Of a stretch of DNA of 64,000 nucleotides, positions 43,759 to 54,609 are shown one piece after another. Below the pieces are notes generated by a model that saw only the letters and a program-made list of their open reading frames with translations, made no database searches and was not told the origin of the DNA. The stretch spans positions 6,266,501 through 6,330,500 of the forward strand of contig NC_088313.1 of assembly GCF_910592395.1 (NCBI RefSeq). Direction: 5' to 3'. This DNA is from Lineus longissimus. Its lineage: Eukaryota > Nemertea > Pilidiophora > Heteronemertea > Lineidae. How positions within the stretch are numbered: position 1 is the first letter of the stretch; each line of letters begins with the position of its first letter. The position numbers and the translations under genes were made by a program.

Positions 43759-44377
43759 ACAAATTGCAGACACTATTCAGCCGTTTGAAGGGCGCCTGGA
43801 CAAAAGCCCTTGATATTACGTACAATAGGCATCTTCATTCCATGATTGTTAAAAGGTACAAAAATGCAATTCAATTCACCGAAATCAAAACATGCCGCCA
43901 GTACATTCTTTTTTTAAATTGATGAGGGCAGTTTGACACATTGACTGTAAAAAAATGGATAACCAGCTTTTTACTCGCCCAGTGTACGTAATGTCACGAG
44001 TGTTTTCGTTTCACTGTTTTCCTCGTTTATTTCGATAGTGTCAAGTCCCGGTGTAAATATTTCGAGTGGTTACCACTGAGGGTTGCCAATGAAGTGACCG
44101 AACAAGCCCTCAACTGAAAACAATGATTATCAATTAGTTTACAAGCGTTAGGTAGAACATGAAAGAAATACTCGATAAACTGGGGGAAAAAACTGTTGAT
44201 TTCCACGTCATACAATGACCGTTGGGTGACCCAGTGCCTATCGTTGGTTATCAACTTTTCTTTCGGCTCACACGTCCTCTTGTTCAAACTCCTGGACGGG
44301 CCGGGCCTCAGCTATGGTAAATAAAATGAAGGTCAGAAGTCATAGCAATAGGGATTCAGTGACAATTCTATACCTAC
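43759..44377. other. Non-coding; possible further GPCR exon not proven
   Basis: An acceptor-like tract near 44315 precedes a frame on the minus strand with a Cys and a proline-containing hydrophobic stretch, but its phase does not match the GPCR exon upstream. Left unassigned. Confidence 0.3.
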
Positions 44378-45648
44378 TTTTATAAACAACGAATATATGA
44401 ATGTTGATGACCATAACAACAACAGTGCTGACGGTCACGGCTTTCTTTGCATTGGATGTGGTACATCTTTGCTTCGCTGAGAGGGGGAATCTGACAACAA
44501 TGAGACGATCAACAGACATCATGGCGAGGTACAGGCCGGAGAGAATAGCGGCTGTGTAAATCAAATAGTATACCCACCTGCGATAGAATGAGGAATAAGT
44601 GATACTGTGTAAATCAAAAAGTTGATGAATGAGGGATCATCAGAGAATCCGCCACGCCATTAGCTCCTAGAAACAACATACGGCGATTCGTACACTTGAG
44701 ATATGATATTGCAAGTGAGGGTCAATTAATCTGGAATCACTCACGTCTAAACTACTAGTCAATTTCGTGGGTCAGCTTTCGACTGCAAATATTTTAGTTG
44801 AAACAGTCAATTCAAGCTTGGACGTAGTCCAGCCGAGGTGGAATGTCATTATTGCTCTTTGAAATGTCCATTTGAATTGGGCGGGGCTTACTCTGACAAA
44901 CTCTTGGGCAAACATGAGGATGTCGGATGCAATCTAGACCGATGCAGTTGGGGCTATTATTATATAGTGCATGCGCAGACTTGGAAATATTTAAAGGGTG
45001 ATATGCCGGAAAGCATATGGGAATGGAATGAGCGATACACACATACCATGCGATTCTGGGACAATAGCAACGATGTAGGCGTCGTTATCATTTTTAACTG
45101 AACCACGTGATATACCTGTACCGCAATGCCTCCTTGGTAGGCGCAGCAAGGTTCCCGATCGAGTCATCAGTGCGTATGTTGCATGCGGGTACGCCCGGAT
45201 GAGTCGTTTGGTAACCATCTGTGGAAATTGAAAAGTAAGTCGCATGTTTGCTGGTTATAGCTGCTCCATCATATACTTACTGGAACTGAAACTCCGTGTA
45301 AGTGGATTTCATCCAATCCTTCTTTATGAAATTGACAACTGTTGTTATCAAAAGTATGGTATCGGCAATTGCCATGCCAGCCATGTAAACGCATGTCGAA
45401 AACCTTCTGTTCTCCTTCAACAAGCTGATCAAAAGGGAGAGAATATTACCAGGGATGCCTAGAACATTTGTTCCTATCCATACGTATTTTGTCAAAATTT
45501 CTAAAGAAGAGAGCATGAGCGCACTTTCACGTGGTGGTTTTGTTTGGTCTGTCGTCCAGATAACCGGTGCAATGTGAAGCACTGTATATGTTTGTTTGCT
45601 GTATCCGTGAAGCAGTGTTGTACTGTTGCTCATGATCATATCTGTCAT
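44378..45648 (-). CDS. Rhodopsin-like GPCR, TM1-TM4 part
   Basis: Exon 1 (45648-45281, ATG at 45648) encodes an extracellular N-terminus with an N-S-T glycosylation site, TM1 with the conserved Asn (GIPGNILSLLIS) and TM2 with the conserved Asp (MAGMAIADTILL), ending at the donor TTCCA|GTAAGT. Exon 3 (44577-44378) encodes TM3 with DRL in place of DRY (MMSVDRLIVVRFP) and TM4, after the acceptor TATCGCAG. Exon 2 (45218-45116) has good splice sites and joins exon 3 in phase, but is one base out with exon 1. TM5-TM7 were not found. The plan fits peptide-type class A receptors of invertebrates. It may be a pseudogene or contain a base error. Confidence 0.65.
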
Positions 45649-46610
45649 TTTCAAAATCAAGAGGCGTCGTCGTTGTTTGGTGACACTACATTATTTTGGA
45701 CCAATGTGGCTCATTAACCCAATTTGTACTATTTCATATAAATACACGTGAATACTAGTATACCAAGCTGCCTGAAGTAGGGTCTCTACACACGTCCTTG
45801 TGTACTTATAGCACATCAGATACCCGTCATATTGCTTTCAAATTAATGATGTCCTTCACCAAAAGTCGCACTTCAAGACGATTTCTGTAATTCACAGTTG
45901 CCTACTCGATCTCTTATTATGAATTGGCGGCATAAACGTTAGAACTTAGTTGCAATCGCCCCGTTGTCTTTATCTAAACAATGCCATTACGCTGATGTTG
46001 CTCAAAAACTAAACGTAGTTGCTCGCGGACTCGTTGAGTTTGGGCCGGCCGTGCACAATCAAAAACAGAAGACTTTCCAGGTAATAAAATCCTCAAAAAA
46101 TATTTGATACGATCCTTTCCTCATTTTCGCATACATTTGCATGCACAATATTTGCAAGATTCGGTGCTGCGTTTTAAAACCATGCAATATGTTTAAGAAC
46201 CTTCCGAAAGGCTTTCCCTTGAAAAGTTGTGAATTGTCCAATGTGCTGCTGCGAACACAGTCATAATGTCATCGATGAAAACCCACTTCCCTTCTACCCA
46301 GTCGTGCTCGCCTCGAATTACGTTTGCAGAATGAAAAAAACGGCAACCATTTGATGGCTCTCTTGATTAATGAAACAGGAACCATGAAATATCGGCTTTT
46401 ACATGTACATGTAATTATCTTGTTTAACTCCATTTTGTGGTTTCGCAATTATGCAAATGTACATGTATCTATTGCATTTTGTCAAGTGTGGAGGGAAAAT
46501 AATGACTCAATACTGAGTGTAGCAGATTTAACATGTTGGATATCGATGAATATTACGTCGAAAACAAGAAGACGAACCCTCTGGTCCAATGGCGTATATT
46601 TTCCGTTTTT
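45649..46610. other. Non-coding region
   Basis: Upstream of the GPCR exon; nothing recognised. Confidence 0.35.
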
Positions 46611-46847
46611 GGCTCACCGTAGGGGAGTCTGTAGAGCAGCGCAGTGTCCGTCGTCGTACCCGTTTCAAAAACAGTGGCACGTTGCTTAACCGCCAGGTCT
46701 ATGAACTTGTAACTTTGTACACCGGACCCCTTAGGTCAGGTGACCTCTGACAATGAATTTCGGTCCGATCTGATTCTTGACTTGGCCACCAGAGGGCCAG
46801 CAGCGGAGACCTAAAAAGTGTGATATCTCTCTTATGAGTGGCTCGTT
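46611..46847 (+). mobile_element. Truncated type A TIR element
   Basis: GGCTCACCGTAGGGGAGTC start, short GTCCGTCGTC repeat, one partial 302-bp unit with GGCCACCAGAGGGCC (46784-46797). It stops where a type B element begins. Confidence 0.75.
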
Positions 46848-47155
46848 AGCTCACCTCTTAGCAGAGGTGAGCTTATTCCATACCGTGGCGTCCGTCGTCC
46901 GTCGTCGTCGTCGTCGTCGTCGTCGTCCGTCGTCCGTTAGCAGGGCACGTTTCGTAACTGTTAGAGCTATTGAGTTGAAACTTGGTACACATGTACCCTT
47001 ATGTAATGACACCTTGGAGACCAAGTTTTGGTCCGATTCGTTTCATGGTTTGGCCACCAGGGGGCCAAACGTTAAAAGTGAAAATATGCAATATCTCCCT
47101 TAATAGTAGTCGGGAAATTTTGAAAAAAATATGGTAGGTATTCCCATTTCCTGTG
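46848..47155 (+). mobile_element. Truncated type B TIR element
   Basis: AGCTCACCTCTTAGCAGAGG hairpin end, (GTC)n microsatellite at about 46892-46935, then a unit nearly identical to the one at the right end of 53471-54609, including GGCCACCAGGGGGCC (47052-47066). The element is cut off near 47155. It abuts the type A piece directly. Confidence 0.75.
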
Positions 47156-48471
47156 GAAATGTGATTTTATTAGTTCATACCTACCCAGGTCAGACTTTTG
47201 CATATGTACTCATATCGGATCTACCCGAGGAATTATTTAACTAATTACATTAGAAAAATAACCAGCCAGTTCACAAGGCTACGTCCAGGCGACGCCCCTG
47301 TACTAGTATACCTGCAGGTATGTATCAAAATTAACAGGCATTGTCAAATAGCTGACGCAATGTCAGTGTTTTAAAGACTTGCCATCTGGTTGTCAGTAGT
47401 TACCATACCAATAATGGACAGCTCATCATGCATGTAGTGCTGTATCGTCTTGAAATAAAAACCACTGTTACTTCATTGATTGCTACAACTTACTGCAACA
47501 ATGTGGTTCTGTTTTTTCAGCACGCATTACCCCAGTTAGCCAGCTTGTTCTTCCAACGTCAGACGCCGTGTTACAACTAAAGGTTTGTATCAACATGCAA
47601 TGTCAATTATTTGGTCAAAACTAAATCAACAATAGACTTCACATTGGGCGTCTGGTGTTTGTTAAGTGGTCTTTTAGTCCACCTGGACTGGGATCGTATT
47701 TCACCAGTAAATCTCAGTTTACCTGATTCTACAGAATAGTGAGAACTTTGATATAATATTAGTTGTTAAGTTATGCATCTTCATGAACCCAATGCACTTC
47801 CCGTCACCCTACAGATTTACGCATTGATCACAATGGTTAGCCCAAAATGGCTGAAACATGTCAGTACATTTGCTGCCCGATCATTTTACTTACAATCTGA
47901 CAAAGTACCCTTCAATTTCACCTGTGTAGTTCATGTTATAACGTTATGATCACATGATTAATGCCTTCTCTTCTTTCGGCTTTCAGGTACCGGTTGTACA
48001 TGATAACTGATATTATCAATACATACATTATACAAGCAGACAATAGATATATATACATCATACATTAATCCCATATCATCAATCTCAATTCATCAGCCAC
48101 ATATCATATCATCAGCCTCATATCATCAACCTCATACATTGTCTCGTGACTTATATATAATCACTATCATACTATCAATTCCGTATCACCAGTTTCATAT
48201 CATCACCCTCACCACATCAATTCCCTCATATCAATCTGACCTGACCATCCCCATGAGCAAAATCACCACCTTGACAAACACATGGATTCTTACATCTCAG
48301 CTTCACAAGACCATTTCACAACAAGTTCATACATTTACCTTATTTCAGTATCTTCTTATTTTATTATTGTCAATTATCTCAGTTCAGTATTTCAGTATAA
48401 TTGTACTTTAGGTGTGTAAATGCCTAGGAAGTCTTAGTTCCCTTTTCCACTTTGACCGCAGTTGAGTGAAT
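47156..48471. other. Non-coding, including a CATATCATCA-rich tract
   Basis: Between 48040 and 48240 the text is a degenerate CATATCATCAACCTCAT repeat. Probably the 5' untranslated part of the Helentron; its exact left end was not found. Confidence 0.4.
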
Positions 48472-49285
48472 ATGGCCCGAAAGAGGAAAATCCATGAACG
48501 GAAACGTCGCAAACAAAGACAGATGGCTTATGCCAAAGCAGAGAGTGCAGCACAGAACAGTCAACTTTCTAAGCGTGAAAATGTACATTTTGCAAATCTT
48601 CCTACCAAACAGAATGTAGAATCAATTAATGCAACAACGATAGCACCTCGACTTCAGCTTCAAGGTTCTTTTCACCAAGGTTCACACTTCTTTTCAGATA
48701 ACTCTGCTGGGCGACAATGTACAGCTAATGCCTATGTTGCAATACTATATTCCTATGCCAAAGGCACAAAGGATAGTATGTTATCAATATCACTTCCACA
48801 AGGCGTAATTGGTTGCTTTTGCTTGGATAACTCGCCTTGTGGAAGTGATATTGATAACATACTATCCTTTGGTGATACTACTAGTATGTATTGCGCCATT
48901 CCACATCAACAGAACTATCTGGAGTACACTGAACTCCCTTTGGCAACCTCAATTCCTCCACTGAATAAATCAATGAAAGCTCAATTTGGTCCAGTCTTTT
49001 ATGGCATACTGAATCAGACCAATGATACTGGTGAAGACTTAGTGTCTCATTGCCTTCAGTCAGCTCTGGCAAAAGCTCAATATCATACTTCTGCCGGGTG
49101 TCTGTTGATAGCCGCTGGATCGACAATATCTCTTATTCGGCATTTAGATTCCTACATTGTCTTTGACTCCCACAGTCGAGATATTGATGGTCATGTCACT
49201 GACAATGGTGCTGCTGTCATGCTATCATTTTCCAAAATACAGGATATTGTACAACATGTAGTCTTTGTATTCTACAAATTTGTCT
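48472..49285 (+). pseudogene. Cysteine-peptidase-like protein of the Helentron
   Basis: ATG at 48472 opens a basic start (MARKRKIHERKRRKQRQ), then the core: GSFHQGSHFF and SAGRQCTANAYVAILYS hold the likely catalytic Cys, and YIVFDSHSRDIDGH holds a likely catalytic His/Asp region. This matches OTU/C76-like cysteine peptidases found in fish and invertebrate repeats. A 38-bp inverted copy (48768-48805 of 48833-48870) is inserted in the frame and keeps it open, replacing part of the domain. Near 49270 the frame shifts by one base into the repeat segment; without the shift it ends at 49398. Confidence 0.65.
48768..48870. repeat. Perfect 38-bp inverted repeat inside the peptidase frame
   Basis: 48768-48805 is the exact reverse complement of 48833-48870, with a 27-base loop. 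The right arm reads as normal domain sequence (SDIDNILSFGD), so the left arm is probably the copied one. Both arms and the loop stay open in the reading frame. Confidence 0.95.
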
Positions 49286-50719
49286 GCACAGTTCAATGTC
49301 GTGCCTGTTGCTATCACGTCTATGCTGCCAATACATCAACCTCACCAATCACGTGTCAGGGAAACTTGGACATCCACTATGCCAACACGTGTCAATAATA
49401 AAACAAATCAACTCATGCAGACTTACCTCATGGATCAAAAAGACAAGTCGAAACGGATATCCAAGACATCAAAGAAAACCTCAACAAAATCAAAATACCA
49501 GTCTGATGTAACTTACAGAGAACAAAAGAAACGAACAATGAACAAAAAATACCACTCAGATATTCAATGGCAAGAAAAAGTGAAACACACAGCGAAAACA
49601 AGATATCACAGTTCGTTTGAATTTAAGGCAAGGGCCAAGCAGCAAATAAAAACAAGATATCACAGTTCTCCTGAATATGAACCAAAGAACAAGCAATTTA
49701 TGAAGGCTAAATATCACACCAACTCTGAATATAGAGAAAAGCAGAAGCAAGTACTGAAAACTAAGCGCCACTATAATTCTAAATACAAGGCAAATGATAA
49801 AGCACAACACAAGAGGAAGTATCAAAATGACAATACACATTGTCAAGAAAAAAAAGCTAAGTGAAGAAAAAGCACTAAAGATGCTGCCAAAGCATTGACA
49901 ATTGACGATGCTATTGAAAGATTTGCTGCTGCAGTCAAAAATGGTCCCGAGTATGTTTGCACTGTATGTCATCGTATACTCTTCTTCAACCAAGTGGTCC
50001 ATTGTAACAGAACAGCATATTTGACCACACCTGCAAAAATTGCAAATGCCAATATCTGCTTAACTGGCAAATACATACAAGAATCATGTCAGTGTAGTCC
50101 AGTGTCAGAGTTATCCAAGCAAAAGCAACCAATTACGCCTTGCAAGAAATGTATGCAAGAATGGATATGTCATGCCTGCCACAATTCATTGAAAAACGGT
50201 AAAACTCCATCATTGGCTGTTGTTTATAATGGGTCACAACTTGATGAAATCCCAAAAGAATTGAGAGATCTGAACTTCTTGGAAAGACAACTTCTTTCTC
50301 TACATATTCCATTTGCCAAAATGTTTTCTTTGCCTAGAGGTGGTCAAAAGGGAGTTTCTGGACCTGTCATTTGTGTGCCTTCAAATGTCAGCAGCACTGT
50401 CCAAACACTTCCTCGGCAAATGAACGAGTCCGCTTTCATCCAAGTAAAATTGAAAAGGAAATTGGAATACAGGGGATACGTATCATACCAGTTAGTTTGC
50501 CCCAACAAACTCCAGACAGCTCTTCAATATCTTGTAGCACACAATGCCCTTTACCAACATGTGCATCGAAACACCACCTGGGAGGAACAGCATACTGAAT
50601 CAAATCAAGATATAATTTTGACAACAGACACTCGCTTAAAACAAAACACAGACACTACAATGGCCCCAATCTCAATGTTGACACCATGTCAGATATGCTA
50701 CAAAGTACCCCACATCTGA
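49286..50719 (+). pseudogene. Basic 18-aa repeats and DUF6570-like domain
   Basis: Frame 49265-49864 encodes about seven copies of an 18-residue unit like K-x-R-Y-H-S-S-x-E-Y-x-x-K-x-K-Q, strongly basic. After an in-frame TGA (49862-49864) the same frame continues to 50719 with a Cys-rich segment (CTVCHRILF, CKKCMQEWICHAC) and the LNFLERQLLSLHIPF and LPRGGQKGVSGP motifs of DUF6570, a domain linked to Helitron Rep proteins. A frame change near 50690 leads into the Rep part. The repeats may bind DNA; this is inferred from charge only. Confidence 0.7.
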
Positions 50720-53470
50720 TAGACATCCCGCAACACCAAGGTGCAACCGTAATTCCTAAAACAAGTGCTCAACTTGAACGAAATTCTGATGCTGGTTATA
50801 CTAGCCCCTCAAGTATCGAACAAACTACACCAAATGGAGAAACCCCCAATAATAATTCCAATCAAATCACAGATCCAACGCAAAACAGCTCTCAGTACAT
50901 GATGGCTCTCGACACATGCTTACAACCTGTGGACCTTGAACAAGAAGTACTGGACCAGCAGACCATTTACAGTATTGCCCCTGCAGAAGGGAATCGTCCT
51001 GTCTCAATTCTGAAAGTCAAGAATGTTGAAGCACTTTCATTTCCGCAAGAATTCCCACATGGCACGTGTCCCTACAACACTGAGATACCGGTCAAAATTG
51101 GCATAAATCCATACTTCAACGCTAGGCTTTTCAATGTGGATTCCAGGTTTTCATCTGACAATGCATACATCTTCTTTGCACAGTATATGAGTGAACTTAG
51201 CCACATTCTGTCCAACATTTCAATTGCAATGCGAAAGGGCTCTGCTCACACTACAACAGGTAAGAAAATAACAGCTAAAATGTTGACAAACAAGGATGCT
51301 GTGAGAGACATTCTCAAATCTGACAAAGGGTTTCGATTTCTCCAACCAGTTCGAGGAACACCACCTTACTGGGAACGCACTCTGAAAGATTTGTTTGCCA
51401 TGTTTAAACAAATTGGCATACCAACTTGGTTTGTCACATTCTCAGCAGCTGACCTCAGATGGCCAGAAGTACTCCGCGCTCTTCTAATTAACTGATCATA
51501 CCCAAAACAAAACATTGAAGATCTCTCATTCCCAGAGAAAAGTAAACTCTCACAGGAGAATCCAGTCCTTGCTGCAAGAATGTTTGACCATCGTGTGTAC
51601 GTACTCTTTCATGAGTTGCTCCTGAGTAAAGCTGAACCCCTCGGAAAAGTAGTCGACTTTTTCTGGAGAACAGAATTTCAGTGCCGTGGCTCTCCTCACA
51701 TACACTGCCTCCTCTGGATTGAAAATGCTCCAAAATTGGATGAAGATAGTGATGAATTGGTTTGTGCATTCATTGATAAATACATATCAACAGAGCTCCC
51801 TGATGAAGACACAGACCCAGTCCTACACCAAATCATCAAACAGGTCCAAACACACAGCAGAAATCATTCCAAAACATGCTTTAAAGGCAGTGGATCAAAA
51901 CAATGCCGCATCTGTAGATTCCTCTTGCTTCATGCTTCATACAACTATTTTCATACCAATGAAATCAACAGAACCAGATGTGCCAACTGAACAAACAACT
52001 GACTGCGATACTATGCCATCTGTGCCCAGCCAATCATCCCAGTCAAATGACACGCCTACAGATTCCCAACCAAATCATGTTGATTGTGCTAGAACACAAA
52101 TGAATGAAAAAACAGCAAAAGCTAATCTGCAGAAATTGTGTGATCTCCTTGAGAAAATAACTACTGATACGACAGACGTACCCACCACAGAACAACTCCT
52201 CATCACTGCTGGTTTGAGCATGGACGAATACAAGGAAAGCATGGCAGTCCTGTCCAAAAATATTACAATACAGCTGAAAAGGAAGCCAAAGGATGCTTGG
52301 GTCAACAACTATAACCTAAAAGTGCTGAAAGCTTGGAATGCTAATATGGACATCCAGTTCGTTACAGACGCATGGGCCTGTGTTATGTACATCCTCAGTT
52401 ACATCGGCAAAGCTGAACATGAGATGAGTGCTGTTTTAAAACAAGCTCAAGAAGATGCCAAGACAGGAGACTGTGATGTGGTCAAAGAAATGCGACACAT
52501 TGGCAATGCCTACCTTCAGAATAGAGAAGTCAGCGCTCAAGAAGCAGTGTACCGAGTGACAAGCATGAAACTGAAAGACAGCTCAAGACAAGTTATCTAT
52601 GTCCCCATAGACCCAAACCCAACTAAGATGAGTCTGCCTTTGAAAACTATTCAAGCGAAGTCTAACACCGACTCTGATGATATCTGGATGACATCGATTG
52701 TTGATCGTTACAAAGCAAGACCAGAATAATCCCCATTTCCAACTATGTCCCTAGCATACTTCGTCTCACACTACCGAGTTCTCGCATCTCTGAATACAAA
52801 GCAAATACAAAAAGCTGAACAAAGTAGTCATAAACAAAATGCTGACATTGACCAACAGTTGACAGAATCTTCGCCAATCATACCGCTCCAAAACCACAAA
52901 GGGTACATTCATAAACGATCCCGCAGCAATCCTGCAATTGTCAAATCTCGTTACCAACGCTTGAAATTCCCCGAAAAGTACACTTACAACCTCCTGGCTT
53001 TGTACTTGCCCTTTCGTACAGATGCACAACTTGGACCAAAACCTTACGAAACATTTCAAGATTTCTATGAACAAGCTGCAGTCAAACTACATACATCAAA
53101 TGTGCCAAAAAGGGTCTTCACCATTGTTGAAACAAACAGACAACAGTTTAAATTGGCAACAGCAGAGCAATGAACCAACTCCAAGAACATCCAGTGCTTG
53201 AGGATGCATGGGCACAACTTGCAACATCTACTGAAAATGAACGCGAGGAGACAAACGCTGAAAAAGAAGATCAACCTCCAAATGATACCCTAAACAAAGA
53301 TAATATTCAAGAACTATGTGATGCTGCACCCAACGCCACAAGTAACCTTCACATGGTCTAGAAACAACCACCGAATACGAGACATCTCAGCAAATAAGGA
53401 AAATATTACAATAATTAAATGAAAAGCAAACTACAGTTTTCAACTCGGTACGACAATGGTGTCTTCTTAA
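50686..53470 (+). pseudogene. Helitron Rep (HUH) endonuclease and helicase start
   Basis: The first part (to 51495) ends with the Helitron-like N motif YWERTLKDLF and TWFVTFSAADLRWPE. An in-frame TGA at 51493-51495 sits where a Trp codon would fit. The HUH motif follows ([10 protein letters not shown]), then a frame shift near 51930, then the two-tyrosine region ([16 protein letters not shown]) in the frame 51686-52729. An in-frame TAA (52727-52729) precedes PFPTMSLAYFVSHYRVL. Further breaks: frame shifts near 53165 and 53360 and a TAA near 53420. The end reads VFNSVRQWCLL and is cut by the TIR element at 53471. The HUH histidines and tyrosines are present, but the gene cannot make a whole protein as written. 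Confidence 0.8.
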
Positions 53471-54508
53471 TGAAATGGCCAGGGCCATTGTGCTCACCTC
53501 ATGTGGAGGAAAGATGGATAAAGAGCATGGTCTTGTGTCATGTAGTGTTAGGTTTGATGTAGGTCCAAGCAATTACAATTTCCCCAATATGGCCAATTTA
53601 CAGTACATTCGACCTCTGTGACCTTGAAAAGTAGGTCAAATCAAAGAAGACCCGGGTGACACATTGAATGGTTGTTAGAATTAGATGTACCTATGATATA
53701 AAATTGGTGCCAATCGGGCAAGTCATTACTAGGAATAATGGCATTTTGAAGAATTTAGGATTTGGCCCCCTCCCTGGAGGCCAAACGGCAAATCAGATCG
53801 CACCAAACTTCGGTACCTGAGATCACCTGACCAAGGGGTACATGTGTACTTAATTTGTGATCAATAGTCATTGCAGTTAAGAAACGTGCCATAGTTACGG
53901 CCTGACGGCGAATTTACGCCATTTGACCTCTGTGACCTTGACAAGAAGGTCAAATTAAAAACCTGTGTGGCATATACTGTATGGTGGTTAGATGTACCCA
54001 TGATATCAAATTGGTGGCAATCGGGCAAGAAGTTAAGGAATAATCACATTTTTAAGGTTTTTGGATTTTGCCCCCTGGTGGTCAAGTGGTGAATCATATT
54101 GGACCAACCTTTGGTCCCTGAGATCACCTGACTAAGGGGTAAATGTGTACCAAATTTGGTATCAATAGTCATTGCAGTTTAGAAACGTGCCATCGTTACA
54201 TCCTAACGGCTAATTTACACCATTTGACCTCTGTGACCTTGAAAAGGAGGTCAAATCAAAAACCCGGAGGATATATGATGCACCTTTGCTAGAAGTACCT
54301 ACCATATTTTTTCCAAAATTTCCCGACTACTATTAAGGGAGATATTGCATATTTTCACTTTTAACGTTTGTCCCCCTAGTGGCCAAACCATGGAACGAAT
54401 CGGACCGAAACTTGGTCTCCCAGGTGTCATTACATAAGGGTACATGTGTACCAAGTTTCAACTCAATAGCTCTAACAGTTACGAAACGTGCCCTGCTAAC
54501 GGACGACG

Positions 54509-54558
<50 letters not shown>

Positions 54559-54609
54559 ACGACGGACGCCACGGTATGGGATAAGCTCACCTCTGCTAAG
54601 AGGTGAGCT
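53471..54609 (-). mobile_element. TIR element, type B, inserted in the helicase gene
   Basis: 1,139 bp. Right end AGCTCACCTCTTAGCAGAGG hairpin (minus strand), then (GTC)n, then about three units of ~302 bp with CTCF-like boxes at 54370-54386, 54069-54083 and a diverged one near 53766, and TGACCT/AGGTCA boxes. Left end: GAGGTGAGCACAATGGCCCTGG plus TTTCA on the minus strand. Removing it rejoins the Rep-helicase frame at CLL|KKQGAN with a likely AA duplication. Nearly identical at one end to 46848-47155. Confidence 0.85.
54511..54557. repeat. (GAC)n microsatellite in the type B element
   Basis: About fifteen GAC triplets within the type B element. The same spot in the copy at 46848 has fewer triplets. 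Confidence 0.9.

Noticed and set aside
44027-44287. Fourth GPCR exon (ECL2-TM5)
   Set aside because: Phase does not match the previous exon and the hydrophobic stretch is too polar for a confident TM segment.
47521-47584. Short exon after TTTTTTCAG upstream of the Helentron
   Set aside because: Only about 20 codons with a weak donor and no partner exon.
54379-54606. Arg-rich ORFs across the (GAC)n microsatellite on both strands
   Set aside because: Produced by the triplet repeat in a non-coding TIR element.
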